From Opitutaceae bacterium TAV5 (GTDB lineage Bacteria > Verrucomicrobiota > Verrucomicrobiia > Opitutales > Opitutaceae): a stretch of DNA of 64,000 bases. The position numbers were made by a program, and so were the translations under genes. The notes under the pieces are model-generated. The model worked only from the letters and a program-made list of their open reading frames with translations, did not search any database and was not told the origin of the DNA. Shown one piece after another: positions 17,616 through 26,808 of the stretch; within the stretch, counting starts at the first letter, position 1; every line of letters starts with the position of its first letter. Location of the stretch: NCBI GenBank assembly GCA_000242935.3, contig CP007053.1, positions 4,015,001 through 4,079,000 of the forward strand, in the 5' to 3' direction.

Positions 17616-19642
17616 GGAATGGAAAGAGGAGCGACCGGCGGATGTTTTTTTTCTGTTTTCGGGCTTTCGGGTGTTTCTGTCTCGTGGATTTGCCCGTCGT
17701 CGGACGCGTCGCGCTGTTTCTCACGGAGAAGGCGGACAAGGGCGACGAGGTCGCGCGAGCCGCCCCACAGGAACCAGATGACCGTGCCCGTGCCGACGAT
17801 CGCGCTGACGAGGATCACGAAGAGCCAGAAGCCGGCCCAGACGTTTTTGCTGAAGCCGATCGTCAGCCCGAGGATCGTGCCGAGGACAAAGATGAGCGTC
17901 CAGAAGCCGGTCCAGCCGAGTTTGAAAAGGTAGATGGCATTATCGCCGCGGGTGAAGTTCCGGGTGAAGCCGAGCACACGTTTCCAGCGAGGCAGCCCGG
18001 CGAGATCGGGAACGGAGACGGCCTCGCTGGCGAGGGCGTATTGGCCGCGGTGGAGAATGCGGTCGAGATTGGCGGGTTCGCGGCAGGTGGCGAGCGAGAC
18101 GAGGACGTAGCTGACGATGCTGGTGGCGTAGGCGATCATGGCGAGCCAGGCGCCGTTGACCGGAAACTTTGGCGCGAGCGCGACGAGGGCCGGGATGTGC
18201 GGCCAGGCGGCTTGCAGCGTGATACCGATGATCGCCACTGCGCAGCCGGAAATCATCGCCGTGTACGCGCCGGCAGTGGTGCCGCGTTTCCAGTAAAGGC
18301 CGCCAATGATGACCGCTCCGGAGCCGCCAAGATAGATCGTGCCGGTAAGCAGGAAATACATGAAGAGGTAGTCGCGCAGGGGGAAGAAGGCGCTCCAGCA
18401 AAACGCGAACACGGCGACAAACACGATGGAGGCGCGCAGCAGGAAGAGGTGGGCGCGCTGGGAGAGCGGCGGCTTGCCGTGGCGGAAGGGAAGCACGACA
18501 TCCTGCACGAAGATGGAGCCCCACGAATGCAGGTAGGAGTCGTCGGTGGCGACGGCGGCCATGACCATCGCGGCGGCGAGCAACCCGACGATGCCGGCGG
18601 GCAGCAGGGCGACGAGGGTGACAGGCACGGTCATCTGGGTGGCGGTCTGCGGGTCGCCGATGGCGGCGAGGGAGGTTTGCGCGGATTGCTGCACGGCGTC
18701 GTAGCCGGCGTGATGCAGGACCACGTAAGCGGCAATGGGCAGGATCATGAGCATGAGATAGGTGACGCCGTTGCGCCACTCGGCGAGCACGCGGGCCATC
18801 TTGGCTTCGTGCGGGGTGCGCGCGGAAGCATTGTAGCCGGAGGTCCCCTGCCAGCCGAGGCAGTTGTAAAACGCCTTGAAGGCAAAGATGGCAAAAAACC
18901 AGAAATTGAAATCGCTGATTTTTGACTGGTCAAAGGGATCGAGCAGCGACTTGCCGGGGGCGGTGGCGGAGAGCGCCTCGACGGTGTGTCCCCAGCCGAC
19001 TTTGTAGAAGACGACGGCCATGAGGACGAGGAACACAATGTTGAGGAACTGCGCCTGGAAAAAATCGGTGACCATGACAGCGACCATGCCGCCGCCGAAA
19101 ACAAGCAGGAGCGCCATGCCGAGGAAAAGCGCCATGATGACAAGCAGCGTGCGCACCTCGACGCCGGCAATGGTGAGCGTTTGCGGCAACCCGCAGAAGT
19201 GGATGAAGAAGTTGGCGACGATGCCGGGAAACACGCCGTAGTTGAGAACGCCCGACACCCACGTGAGCACGCCGGCGAAGATGCGGAAGCGGCGCGAGTA
19301 GCGCATTTCGAAAAACTGCGCCATGGTGAGCGCGCGCGTTTCGCGGAACCGGTAGGCGACCCAGCCGCTCATGGCCACGACCATGGCGATAGGGGCGAGC
19401 ATCATGCCCCACCAGTAGGCAGCGAAGCCGGCCTGGTAGAATTTTTCGAAGTTGGCGATGATGCTGGTGACGCCGAATGCGGCGATGCCTTCCGAAAGCG
19501 TGAGCAGGTAGCGTCCGGCGCAACGGTTGGCGGCGAGGAAATCGGAGACGCTGCGCGTGTAGCGACGTATCCACAGCGCCACGCCGGCCAGAGCGATGGC
19601 GGCGGCGATAACGATGGACCAGTCGAAGGGAGTCAGATGCAT
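17612..19642 (-). CDS. Sodium:solute symporter (SSS family)
   Basis: Encodes 676 residues from the ATG at 19642 (MHLTPFDWSIVIAAAIAL); the longer frame upstream lacks membrane character. About 13-14 membrane segments are visible, with SSS landmarks such as YTRSVSDFLAANRCAGRYLL, GYNASARTPHEAKMARVLAE and a late TGTIYLGGSGAVIIGGLYWK region. The C-terminal tail (residues ~640-676) is polar and charged. It probably imports an oligo- or monosaccharide with Na+ after extracellular digestion by the downstream enzymes. It follows the pseudopilin by 77 bp and overlaps the next gene by 4 bp. Confidence 0.92.
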   Translation of the reverse strand: MHLTPFDWSIVIAAAIALAGVALWIRRYTRSVSDFLAANRCAGRYLLTLSEGIAAFGVTSIIANFEKFYQAGFAAYWWGMMLAPIAMVVAMSGWVAYRFRETRALTMAQFFEMRYSRRFRIFAGVLTWVSGVLNYGVFPGIVANFFIHFCGLPQTLTIAGVEVRTLLVIMALFLGMALLLVFGGGMVAVMVTDFFQAQFLNIVFLVLMAVVFYKVGWGHTVEALSATAPGKSLLDPFDQSKISDFNFWFFAIFAFKAFYNCLGWQGTSGYNASARTPHEAKMARVLAEWRNGVTYLMLMILPIAAYVVLHHAGYDAVQQSAQTSLAAIGDPQTATQMTVPVTLVALLPAGIVGLLAAAMVMAAVATDDSYLHSWGSIFVQDVVLPFRHGKPPLSQRAHLFLLRASIVFVAVFAFCWSAFFPLRDYLFMYFLLTGTIYLGGSGAVIIGGLYWKRGTTAGAYTAMISGCAVAIIGITLQAAWPHIPALVALAPKFPVNGAWLAMIAYATSIVSYVLVSLATCREPANLDRILHRGQYALASEAVSVPDLAGLPRWKRVLGFTRNFTRGDNAIYLFKLGWTGFWTLIFVLGTILGLTIGFSKNVWAGFWLFVILVSAIVGTGTVIWFLWGGSRDLVALVRLLREKQRDASDDGQIHETETPESPKTEKKHPPVAPLSIP

Positions 19643-19719
19643 GGAAAACGAAGAGCAAGGGCACCGGGAGGCGAGCGCCATGCTGGAAAACGGGAAAATG
19701 ACGATGAAGGGAAATACGA

Positions 19720-20445
19720 CTACCAGGGTGTGAGAGCGGTGCCGGTGGGACTGCGATCCACTCCCCGCCAAAACATGGATGCCTGGCTGTAAGGCATGCG
19801 CTTCTGCTCGGGTGGCGGGAAATCATTTCCGCTTTCAGGTGGACGAAGCCGGTCGACATGACCGTCAGCAAACACACAATAAACCCATCCATCGTTGCGC
19901 GGAGCAGCCTTCCCCATTTCCAGATTGATGCTGTAGGAGTCCCCGATCAGCACCGTCCTTGATGGCATGGCAATCTGGCTGAACTGGAGTGGCGTCGCGG
20001 GCGTAGTGCGTATGCCCGAAGTGGTGTATTGGCTCAGGTAGGCATTGTATCCATACGAACGACAGGCGTCTTTTTTTTCCATCAATGGAGTGACGAAGAC
20101 AGTGCGACCGTAAACTTCCATGAAACGATCATAGGTATCGGGGGAGGGGGGCATCGAGGGCAAGGGACGTCCCGGATGGAGGATTTTCCAGAGTTCGTGC
20201 AGCCAGTAGTGGCCGGTGTTCGAGTCACCGTCATATACCGGGAGTTTCTGATTGTTTTCAGTGACGAAAATCTGGGTGGCGGCGCCGAGCTGGCGGAGAT
20301 TGCTCATCGACGTGGCCATGCCGGCTTTTTTCCGGACACTGCCGACGACCGGGATCATGATGCCGGCGAGGATGCCGATGATGGCGATGACGGTGAGGAG
20401 CTCGATCAGGGTGAAACCCTGGCGGGGGCGGGATGCGTTTTTCAT
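19720..20445 (-). CDS. Pseudopilin-like protein with H-X9-DG-type C-terminus
   Basis: Encodes 241 residues. It opens with a type IV/II prepilin leader: basic MKNASRPRQ, then [19 protein letters not shown], with cleavage expected before F and E at +5. The SNLRQLGAATQIF stretch and the C-terminal CVFADGHVDRL mark the family seen in Planctomycetes and Verrucomicrobia (prepilin N-cleavage plus H-X9-DG domain, TIGR04294-like); here the His before the DG is not obvious (NDGWVYCVFADG). It should be an inner-membrane-anchored periplasmic protein processed by prepilin peptidase. It sits 12 bp after the GH36-like gene and 77 bp before the symporter, so it is part of the glycan operon. Its task is unknown; see findings. 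Confidence 0.9.
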   Translation of the reverse strand: MKNASRPRQGFTLIELLTVIAIIGILAGIMIPVVGSVRKKAGMATSMSNLRQLGAATQIFVTENNQKLPVYDGDSNTGHYWLHELWKILHPGRPLPSMPPSPDTYDRFMEVYGRTVFVTPLMEKKDACRSYGYNAYLSQYTTSGIRTTPATPLQFSQIAMPSRTVLIGDSYSINLEMGKAAPRNDGWVYCVFADGHVDRLRPPESGNDFPPPEQKRMPYSQASMFWRGVDRSPTGTALTPW

Positions 20446-20457
20446 GGGGAGTCGGGT

Positions 20458-22569
20458 TTATGGAGTCAGGGTGAAAGGCTGACCGCCGGCGGGGAGGTCG
20501 ATACGAAGAAGACCGGCAGCGGAATGCCAGACAAGAACAGGACCGGCTTCGGCCCCGGTCAGCGTGACGGAGCCGGCGTCGGGAGCAATTTCGAAGCAGG
20601 TGACGAAGACCGGCGGCAGGTATTTTTCGGGGTTTCCCACCAGCGCCCAGCCGCGAATGACAGGTGAGAGAATCACGAAGGCGTCAGTGAGGGGTGCGAG
20701 GGTGAAGGTGACGGCGGGATCGTCGGCCGGGAGAAGGCGGGCGGTGCGGGCAAGGGTATCGTAAAGGAGGACCGGGTGGTTTTCGGAAGCGGGCAGGACG
20801 CCCGCGCCACTCGCCGGGAGCATGGCGTCGCGGTATTGGAGATCGTCCATGTGCCATGCGCCGCGGACGGTTTTCCCGGGGTGAGTGAGATTATAGGCGG
20901 CCAGTGCGGCGCAGCCGTGCGGGAGCGGGGCGATCACGCGGTACGCCTCGTTGTCCTCGTAAGGATCCATGAATACGCTCTCGGGCGTGGGAACTGCCGG
21001 AGCGAGCGGGCGCAGGATTCGACCGTCGGAAAGATGGAGCGGCGTGATCAGCTCGCGGACGAAATCGTCGGGATGATCGGAGAGATAAACCGGACCGCCG
21101 GAGATCGCCTTGCTGCGCGCCATGAGCGGACCGGCCACGCGGTCGCTGCTGTGAAACATGTCGTGATCGCCCCACACGGTCTGGCCCATCCAGAGCATGT
21201 TGCCGAGGGAATTGTGCAGATGGTGCTTCGCGCGCCAGGCGTCCTCCTTCTTGTAGTCCTCGCTGCATCGCATGACTTGCGACACGGGTTGATGAAGGAT
21301 GCACAGGTTGTTGTGAGCCATGCAGCCGATGACGGCCTCGAAATGCGCGGCGACGGATTTTTCGAGTCCGTGGCGGCAACCGGCGGCGGCAACGACGGCG
21401 TTCCGGACGTTGGATGATCCGGCGTACTTGCGAAGATTGGCGGCCTGGTTGTCCACCTTGAGGAAATCGAAACCGGCCTCGTAAACAGGTTTCGTGAAAG
21501 CTTCGTAAAAGACATCACCGTCGCCGGGCTGTTCGCCGGGGAGTTTTGCGGAATCGGGGGCGTCGTCGAGCGGGACGAGGTGACTGTCGATGTCCGTGCC
21601 GAGAGTGTGATCGGCAGCGATGCCGCCCCAGTAGCCGTTGTGGTTGAGCCAGAGGCCGAGCCAGCGCAGGCGCGGATCGGCGTCGGCGGCGGCGCGCACG
21701 GGAGCCCAGCCGCGGGGGAATTTTTCCGGGTGCGGATGCGCGCTGTGCAGGCAGCGGGCGTGCAGGGCGGCGGAGACCTGGCCGGGACCGTCGGCGGCGC
21801 CTTCACGGGTTTCGATGAGCGGGTCGGTGGCGCGGCTGCCGTCGTCGATGTGGCCGTCGTCGATCAGGGCCCAGCGTACGGGCACGGGAGAGGCGGCGAG
21901 GGCGCGGAGGGCGCCGGTGATGATGCGTTCGTTGATGTCGAGCTTGAACTCCTCGAACGAACACCAGCCGAGATACTCGAAAACCTCCGGGTAATGTTTG
22001 TCGCGGCGGAGACGGCCGACGCCGCGCATGGCCGGGTGCGCGAGGGCGATTTCCCAGACGCGGGCGCAGGCGGCGTAAGGACTGGAGGCGCGCGCGCAGG
22101 CAAGGAGGGGGAGTTCGCCGGTAAAGGTGGCGTCGGGGGCGCCGTAGTGCGACGCCTCGATACAGAGGGCGGCGGCATCGACGTCGCCCTGGAGCCAGGC
22201 GACTGACCTCATGCCGGCGAGCGGGAGAAGCGCGAGATAATCACCCTCGGCAAGTTCGAAGAGAGCGAACATGCCGCCGCGTTTGGCATGATGGAGTTCG
22301 TCGGCGGAACGGAGCGGAAGGGGGTGACACTGATTGTAGCCTTCGGGCCAGAGGTCGAGGTCGGGATTGATCGCATGGCGCTGGAACGGGGCATAATAGC
22401 AGCAGGTGCTCCATGCGGGGAGGATGACGGGCGCCGCCGCAAGCAGGCCATCGGCGCGTGGTACGGCGTTATGTAACGAAATTATAAATACGATTTCGTC
22501 GCCTGCGACCGGGAGACGGGCGGCGAGATCGAGGACGAGGACTTGCGGTTCTGTGTCGACGGCGGGCAT
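20458..22569 (-). CDS. GH36 / raffinose-synthase-like alpha-galactosidase
   Basis: Encodes 703 residues without a signal peptide, so probably cytoplasmic. The TIM-barrel region contains LGWCSFEEFKLDINE, WALIDDGHIDDGS, the nucleophile D373 in FDFLKVDNQA, and an acid/base candidate D438 in RCSEDYKKED. These fit the Sip1/raffinose-synthase branch of glycoside hydrolase family 36. It would act on alpha-galactosides carried in by the symporter; hydrolysis rather than transfer is an inference. A 22-nt REP-like sequence is embedded in the coding region near the C-terminus (residues GAGVLPA). It follows the CBM-like gene by 31 bp and precedes the pseudopilin by 12 bp. Confidence 0.87.
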   Translation of the reverse strand: MPAVDTEPQVLVLDLAARLPVAGDEIVFIISLHNAVPRADGLLAAAPVILPAWSTCCYYAPFQRHAINPDLDLWPEGYNQCHPLPLRSADELHHAKRGGMFALFELAEGDYLALLPLAGMRSVAWLQGDVDAAALCIEASHYGAPDATFTGELPLLACARASSPYAACARVWEIALAHPAMRGVGRLRRDKHYPEVFEYLGWCSFEEFKLDINERIITGALRALAASPVPVRWALIDDGHIDDGSRATDPLIETREGAADGPGQVSAALHARCLHSAHPHPEKFPRGWAPVRAAADADPRLRWLGLWLNHNGYWGGIAADHTLGTDIDSHLVPLDDAPDSAKLPGEQPGDGDVFYEAFTKPVYEAGFDFLKVDNQAANLRKYAGSSNVRNAVVAAAGCRHGLEKSVAAHFEAVIGCMAHNNLCILHQPVSQVMRCSEDYKKEDAWRAKHHLHNSLGNMLWMGQTVWGDHDMFHSSDRVAGPLMARSKAISGGPVYLSDHPDDFVRELITPLHLSDGRILRPLAPAVPTPESVFMDPYEDNEAYRVIAPLPHGCAALAAYNLTHPGKTVRGAWHMDDLQYRDAMLPASGAGVLPASENHPVLLYDTLARTARLLPADDPAVTFTLAPLTDAFVILSPVIRGWALVGNPEKYLPPVFVTCFEIAPDAGSVTLTGAEAGPVLVWHSAAGLLRIDLPAGGQPFTLTP
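20789..20810. repeat. REP-like 22-mer inside the GH36-like coding sequence
   Basis: This copy differs from the copies at 678-699 and 48046-48067 at one position (GGGCAGGACG for GGGCGGGACG). Here it is translated on the minus strand as part of ...SGAGVLPASEN..., in frame and without disrupting the protein. Confidence 0.75.
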
Positions 22570-22600
22570 GGGTGCGGGTGACGGGCGGGCCGGGCTGCGA

Positions 22601-23314
22601 TTATTCGAGGATCAGTTCGAGCACGGGATAAACGGCGCGGGCCTCGGGGCGGTTGTCCTTGGAATAAAAGGCGGCGCCCGGTGCCTTGTTGCCGCCTTCG
22701 CTGGTGACCACGAGCGTGATGATCGGGAGCGGCTCGCCGAGCGCGGGAGCGGCGGGGAGTGGCGAGGAACTGCCGCCGCGGGCCAGCGCCCAGTTGACAT
22801 AACCGGCCAGACGCTCGGGCGAGAGCCGGAACGGTTCACGCGATTCGAAGGCGCGGGCTTCGGAAAGATCGACCTCTGTCGAACCAAGGCGCACCGCGCC
22901 GGCGGTTCTGGTGACAACCTCGAGGGAAGCCGCTGCGAGGGGAGAGGTTTCCCAGATGACGGTTTTTTCGTCCCACGCCGCGGGTTTTACGCCGGTCACG
23001 CCCCATACGGCGAAGGGAACGGGTTCCGCGGCAGCATCGCCGATCCGGGAGAGCGGTATGAGCAGGAGCGTGGCGGACTTCACGGAGCGGCCCGAGCGGA
23101 TGACCGGCGCGAGTTCGAACTGGAGGAGCGTGCGGCGGATGTTGCCTTCGCCGCGGTTGGCGACGGCGAGCGCCCTGGGATTTTCCGATACGCTGTTGTC
23201 GCTGCGCACGAAGGCATCCTGCGCCGGCGTGAGGCGGAGGGTGTCGGAGAAAAGCCCGGAAGGCTGAAGGGCCAGCAGGGCGGAGAACAGGAGGAGGGTT
23301 CGGACGGGTTTCAT
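22601..23314 (-). CDS. Secreted carbohydrate-binding-like protein (CBM96/DNRLRE type)
   Basis: Encodes 237 residues with a signal peptide (TLLLFSALLALQPSGLFS). The mature part opens with LTPAQDAFVRSDNSVSENPR followed by NRGEGNIRRTLLQFEL, the signature of the DNRLRE/CBM96-like beta-sandwich often appended to alginate- and pectin-active enzymes. Here the module is a whole protein with no catalytic part. It probably binds the target glycan at the cell surface or in the periplasm. It lies between the PEP-CTERM autotransporter-repeat gene (47 bp upstream) and the GH36-like gene. Confidence 0.75.
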   Translation of the reverse strand: MKPVRTLLLFSALLALQPSGLFSDTLRLTPAQDAFVRSDNSVSENPRALAVANRGEGNIRRTLLQFELAPVIRSGRSVKSATLLLIPLSRIGDAAAEPVPFAVWGVTGVKPAAWDEKTVIWETSPLAAASLEVVTRTAGAVRLGSTEVDLSEARAFESREPFRLSPERLAGYVNWALARGGSSSPLPAAPALGEPLPIITLVVTSEGGNKAPGAAFYSKDNRPEARAVYPVLELILE

Positions 23315-23361
23315 GGAAGGGATCGGAAGGGAATGACGGGAGCGGGACGGCGCGGGACAAA

Positions 23362-25485
23362 TTACCGTTTGCGGCGGCGCAGCACGGCGGTGGCGGCGAG
23401 GATGCCGGCCCCGAGGAGCGCGGCGAGGGCGGCGGGTTCGGGAACGGCAGTCACGAGGAAGCCGAAATCGTTGCCGCCTGCGCCGAGTTGGTAGCTGGCG
23501 AGGAAGGTGTTGTTGCCGAGCGTGAAAATCCGTCCCTCCTCATAGCCAAGGAAGCTGCCGGCGATCGAACCTGTGCCGGTATTTTCGAGAAGGATGAGCT
23601 GGGTGTCGAACGCGAGCGCATCGAGACCGGCCAGCGAGGAGATATCGAGCAGGGCTCCGGCTGCGATGGTCACGGGGCCGCCGACCTTGAGAGTGAGCAC
23701 CGAGGTGGTCGAGGACGGAGCCAGCGACACCGCAAATCTGCCGCCGTCATCGAAGGAGAGGCTTTGGCCGACAACGCCGCCCGTGGCGCCGCCTCCGGCA
23801 AAAATGCCGCCGGCGCGCACGATGACGTTGCTGGAGGGCAGGCTGGTCGTGAGGACGAGACGGCCGGCGTCGACAGTCGTTGCGCCGGAATAGTCCATCG
23901 ACCCGCTGCCGCCGGAGAGCACCAGCGTGCCGAGGCCGGCTTTGGTGAGGCCGCCGTTTTTGATGCCGGTGGTGATCTCGAAATCTTCGTCGGCCGCGCC
24001 GTCGTTGATCGTGAAGATGCGGTCGGCGCCTCCCAGGTCGATGTGGCCGTTGCCGGCGCCGCGGATGATTCGCGCCCCGGAGTCGACGCCGGTGGCGTTG
24101 GTGTAGGTCAGGTTTCCGCCCAGCCTGAGAACGCCGGAGGCGGAGGTGGCGGTGTCGTAAAGCGAGAGCGCGTTCAGGATGCTCGCGCTGCCGTCATGGG
24201 TGATCGACAGGCCGCCGGCGCCTGTTTCGAGCACGCCTCCGATGGAGCGCGTGCCGGCGCCCGTCGTGACCGCCACCGCGCCGCTCGAAAGCGTCGCGCC
24301 GCCGGAGACGGCGAACGTGCCGCCTCCGAGCGATAACGAGGCGACCGTTTCGGTCAGCCCGGAATCGAGCCGCACCGTGCCGCCGGTGACGGCGATGCCG
24401 GCGGTGTCGGCGATCTGGTTGGAGCGCGCCCAGACGACGGAGCCGGCGGAGACGGCGAGATCGCCGGCGACGGCGTCGGTGCCGTCCGCCTTGTCGAGCG
24501 TGAGCGTGACGCCGCTGGCGGAAACGGCGGTCGCGCCCGTGAAGGTGTTGGCCGCCGTATCCGTGGAGCCGTTACCGAGGACGACCTTGCCGCTGCCGGC
24601 GAAGGTCAGCCCGTTGCCGGCTCCGGTAAACGCGCCGCCAAGCGTGAGGGTGTTGGCAGCGTTATCGAGCGTGACGGTGTGAATGGCATTCGAACCCTGA
24701 AGGGAGCCGCCGTTCGTGAAGGCGAGATTGCGCGTGGCCGCCGCGCTGAAAATCGTCACGTTACCCGCGAAGTTGAGCTTGTTGGCGAGCGAGCGGTCGC
24801 TGCCGCCGGTCGTCCGCAGGAGGCCGCCTTTCAGGGTCAGGTCACCGCTGCCGAGCGTGGTGTTGTTGTTGAGGGCGAGGCGCCCGCTGTTCAGGACAAC
24901 GCCGCCGGAAAACGTGGAGTTGGCGGCATTCAGGACGACGGTGCCGCTGGAGGAATAATCAACGACCAGGGCTCCGGAGCCGCTGATGGTGCCGGAAAGC
25001 CAGAGATTGCCGGCATTGGCGCCGGCGCTCGTGATCGAGGTGTCCGCATCGAGCCGGAGCTGGGCGGCGATGGTTCTGTCCGCGCTGCTGGCCGAATTGA
25101 ACTGGATCTGGGGGAGGAGAGCGCCGTTGGCGGTGAAAACGAGCTTCTGGCCGGCGGATGCGGCAATGTTGATCGTACCGGCGCTGTTGCCGCTGAACCG
25201 GAGAATGTTGAGGGAAAAATCCCCCGCAATGTCGTTGGTCGCCGTCCAGGCGGAGCCGGTATGGGCAAATTCCAGCACCGTGGAGGCGTCGGAAACAGGG
25301 GCCGTGGCGGGGGTCCAGTTGGCATCCGTACTCCATGTCCCGTCTCCCGAAGGACCGTTCCAGATGCTGTCGGCGCGGCCGGCGGGGACGGCGATTGCAG
25401 AGGCCAGAAGCACAAACGCGAATGCGGCGGGAACCGCACGCACGGCGGGAGAAAAACGTCCGGAGGCAGGGATGATGGTTGTCAT
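23362..25485 (-). CDS. Autotransporter-repeat PEP-CTERM surface protein
   Basis: Encodes 707 residues from the ATG at 25485 (MTTIIPASGRFSPAVRAVPA), with a signal peptide cut after VPAGRADS. An in-frame ATG at 25554 would add a basic leader and overlaps the operator region, so I reject it. The body is Gly/Ser/Thr/Ala-rich and made of autotransporter-associated beta-strand repeats (STFSGGVVLNSGRLALNNNT, NTFTGATAVSASG) predicted to form a long beta-helix. It ends in a PEP-CTERM sorting signal: AVPEPAALAALLGAG, a hydrophobic helix, then RRRKR. PEP-CTERM proteins are exported and cut by exosortase. First gene of the 25485-9911 run, it is probably a surface adhesin or glycan-capture protein. Two AACGTT-centred operators lie directly upstream. 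Confidence 0.88.
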   Translation of the reverse strand: MTTIIPASGRFSPAVRAVPAAFAFVLLASAIAVPAGRADSIWNGPSGDGTWSTDANWTPATAPVSDASTVLEFAHTGSAWTATNDIAGDFSLNILRFSGNSAGTINIAASAGQKLVFTANGALLPQIQFNSASSADRTIAAQLRLDADTSITSAGANAGNLWLSGTISGSGALVVDYSSSGTVVLNAANSTFSGGVVLNSGRLALNNNTTLGSGDLTLKGGLLRTTGGSDRSLANKLNFAGNVTIFSAAATRNLAFTNGGSLQGSNAIHTVTLDNAANTLTLGGAFTGAGNGLTFAGSGKVVLGNGSTDTAANTFTGATAVSASGVTLTLDKADGTDAVAGDLAVSAGSVVWARSNQIADTAGIAVTGGTVRLDSGLTETVASLSLGGGTFAVSGGATLSSGAVAVTTGAGTRSIGGVLETGAGGLSITHDGSASILNALSLYDTATSASGVLRLGGNLTYTNATGVDSGARIIRGAGNGHIDLGGADRIFTINDGAADEDFEITTGIKNGGLTKAGLGTLVLSGGSGSMDYSGATTVDAGRLVLTTSLPSSNVIVRAGGIFAGGGATGGVVGQSLSFDDGGRFAVSLAPSSTTSVLTLKVGGPVTIAAGALLDISSLAGLDALAFDTQLILLENTGTGSIAGSFLGYEEGRIFTLGNNTFLASYQLGAGGNDFGFLVTAVPEPAALAALLGAGILAATAVLRRRKR

Positions 25486-25520
25486 GGTCGGGAGGGGTTG
25501 CGGGTGGAAAACAGGATTTA

Positions 25521-25570
25521 GGAAACGTTTTCGACAACATTTCCTTTTTATCAAGAAGGAAAACGTTTCC
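25521..25570. promoter_or_regulatory. Pair of LacI-type operators (AACGTT-centred) at the head of the glycan operon
   Basis: GGAAACGTTTTC at 25521-25532 and GGAAAACGTTTCC at 25558-25570 are near-palindromes, and each is close to the reverse complement of the other; their centres are 38 bp apart. LacI-family sites are commonly built on a central AACGTT/CG step. They lie 36-85 bp upstream of the PEP-CTERM start and before the divergent LacI gene, so they probably control both. Confidence 0.7.
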
Positions 25571-25659
25571 GAATCTTATTTCGTTGGATAATTGAAAGTT
25601 AAAATTTAGAGACAACACACTTGCGCTGTCGGGCCGGGTGGATTGTTGTTTCTCGCATC

Positions 25660-26808
25660 GTGATTCGCCGTTCCCGACGCATTTCCCGCACGCCTGCCAC
25701 TTTGGTTGCCACGACCGAATCCGGCGGCTCCACCGTGAATGGCGGGCGTGTGCCAGGCATCCGCGAACTGGCGGCGGCGGTGGGGCTGAGCGTGAGCACG
25801 GTGTCGCGGGCGATGAACAACCGTTACGGCGTCGACGTGGAAACACGCGAGCGGGTCATGGCGGCGGCCCGGGAAATCGGTTACGTGCCCGACGCGGCGG
25901 CCCGGCGGCTCAAGTCGCATCCGCGGCTCCGTGTCGAGGTGCTTTTCTCTCCGTATCCGGGACCCAATCACGAAATCAACCCGGCGGCGCTGGCGACCTT
26001 GCAGGCGCTGCGCGAACGGGCCGCGGCGCGCGGGATCGCGCTTGCGGTGCGCGAACTGACGGACACGCAGCCGCCCGTCGAAGTCGCGGCAGACCTGGCG
26101 GCGCACGTGGCGGAGCAGGCCTTCGATGTCGCGATCACCTACGGGCATTTCCATGATGAAACGCTCGCCGTATTGCGCGACGGGGGGCTGCCGGTCGTGT
26201 GCCTGCAAAGCCCGGCCGCCGCTCCGCGCCAGATCGGCGTGACGGTGGACACGGCGGCCGCGGCGTATCAGATAACCCAGTACCTGGCGGCGCTCGGCCA
26301 TGCGCGCATCGCGCTCGTCGCCGGACCGGTCGAGGCGCTGCACCATCGCGGTTACCATCGGGGTTTTACGGAGGCGGCGGAGGAGTTCGGGCTGGAGTCA
26401 CCGGAAGCGTGGCGGTTTTCACTCGCGCCGCAGGCACTCAACGAGGCCGGCGCCGCGGCCGCGCTGGCGCCTTTGCTGGCGAAGCCCGCGGCCGAGCGGC
26501 CCACGGCGATCGTTTTCGCGTCGGACTGGCTGGCGATGGGCGGGTTGCGTGCCGCCGGAGCGGCAGGGTTGCGCGTGCCGGACGACGTGAGTCTGGCGGG
26601 CTTCGACAACGTGCCCGCCGCGGCCGGCCTGAAGCCGGCGCTGACCACGTTCGATGTCCATCACGACGCGATGGCCGACGCCGTCCTCGACGCTGCGATC
26701 GAGTTGATGGAAAACCCGCACGCTCCCGCCACGCCGGAGCAGGCCGCCCGCAGGGTGATGGCCGATCTCGTCAAGCGGGCGTCATGTGCGCGACAGGGGC
26801 GTCGATGA
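25660..26808 (+). CDS. LacI family transcriptional regulator
   Basis: The helix-turn-helix is GIRELAAAVGLSVSTVSRAM, followed by the hinge VPDAAARRLKS and a periplasmic-binding-protein-like sensor domain (EVLFSPYPGP, HARIALVAGPVEALHHRGY, AIVFASDWLAMGGL, VSLAGFDN). The start is uncertain: GTG codons at 25660, 25735 and 25750 and a TTG at 25621 are all in frame, and a start at 25735 would place the HTH closest to the N-terminus as in most LacI proteins. Divergent from the large glycan operon and beside two operators, it is the likely repressor of 25485-9911. It belongs to a different subfamily from the LacI proteins at 41197 and 58879. Its 3' end overlaps the convergent flavoprotein gene by 38 bp. 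Confidence 0.9.
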   Translation: MIRRSRRISRTPATLVATTESGGSTVNGGRVPGIRELAAAVGLSVSTVSRAMNNRYGVDVETRERVMAAAREIGYVPDAAARRLKSHPRLRVEVLFSPYPGPNHEINPAALATLQALRERAAARGIALAVRELTDTQPPVEVAADLAAHVAEQAFDVAITYGHFHDETLAVLRDGGLPVVCLQSPAAAPRQIGVTVDTAAAAYQITQYLAALGHARIALVAGPVEALHHRGYHRGFTEAAEEFGLESPEAWRFSLAPQALNEAGAAAALAPLLAKPAAERPTAIVFASDWLAMGGLRAAGAAGLRVPDDVSLAGFDNVPAAAGLKPALTTFDVHHDAMADAVLDAAIELMENPHAPATPEQAARRVMADLVKRASCARQGRR

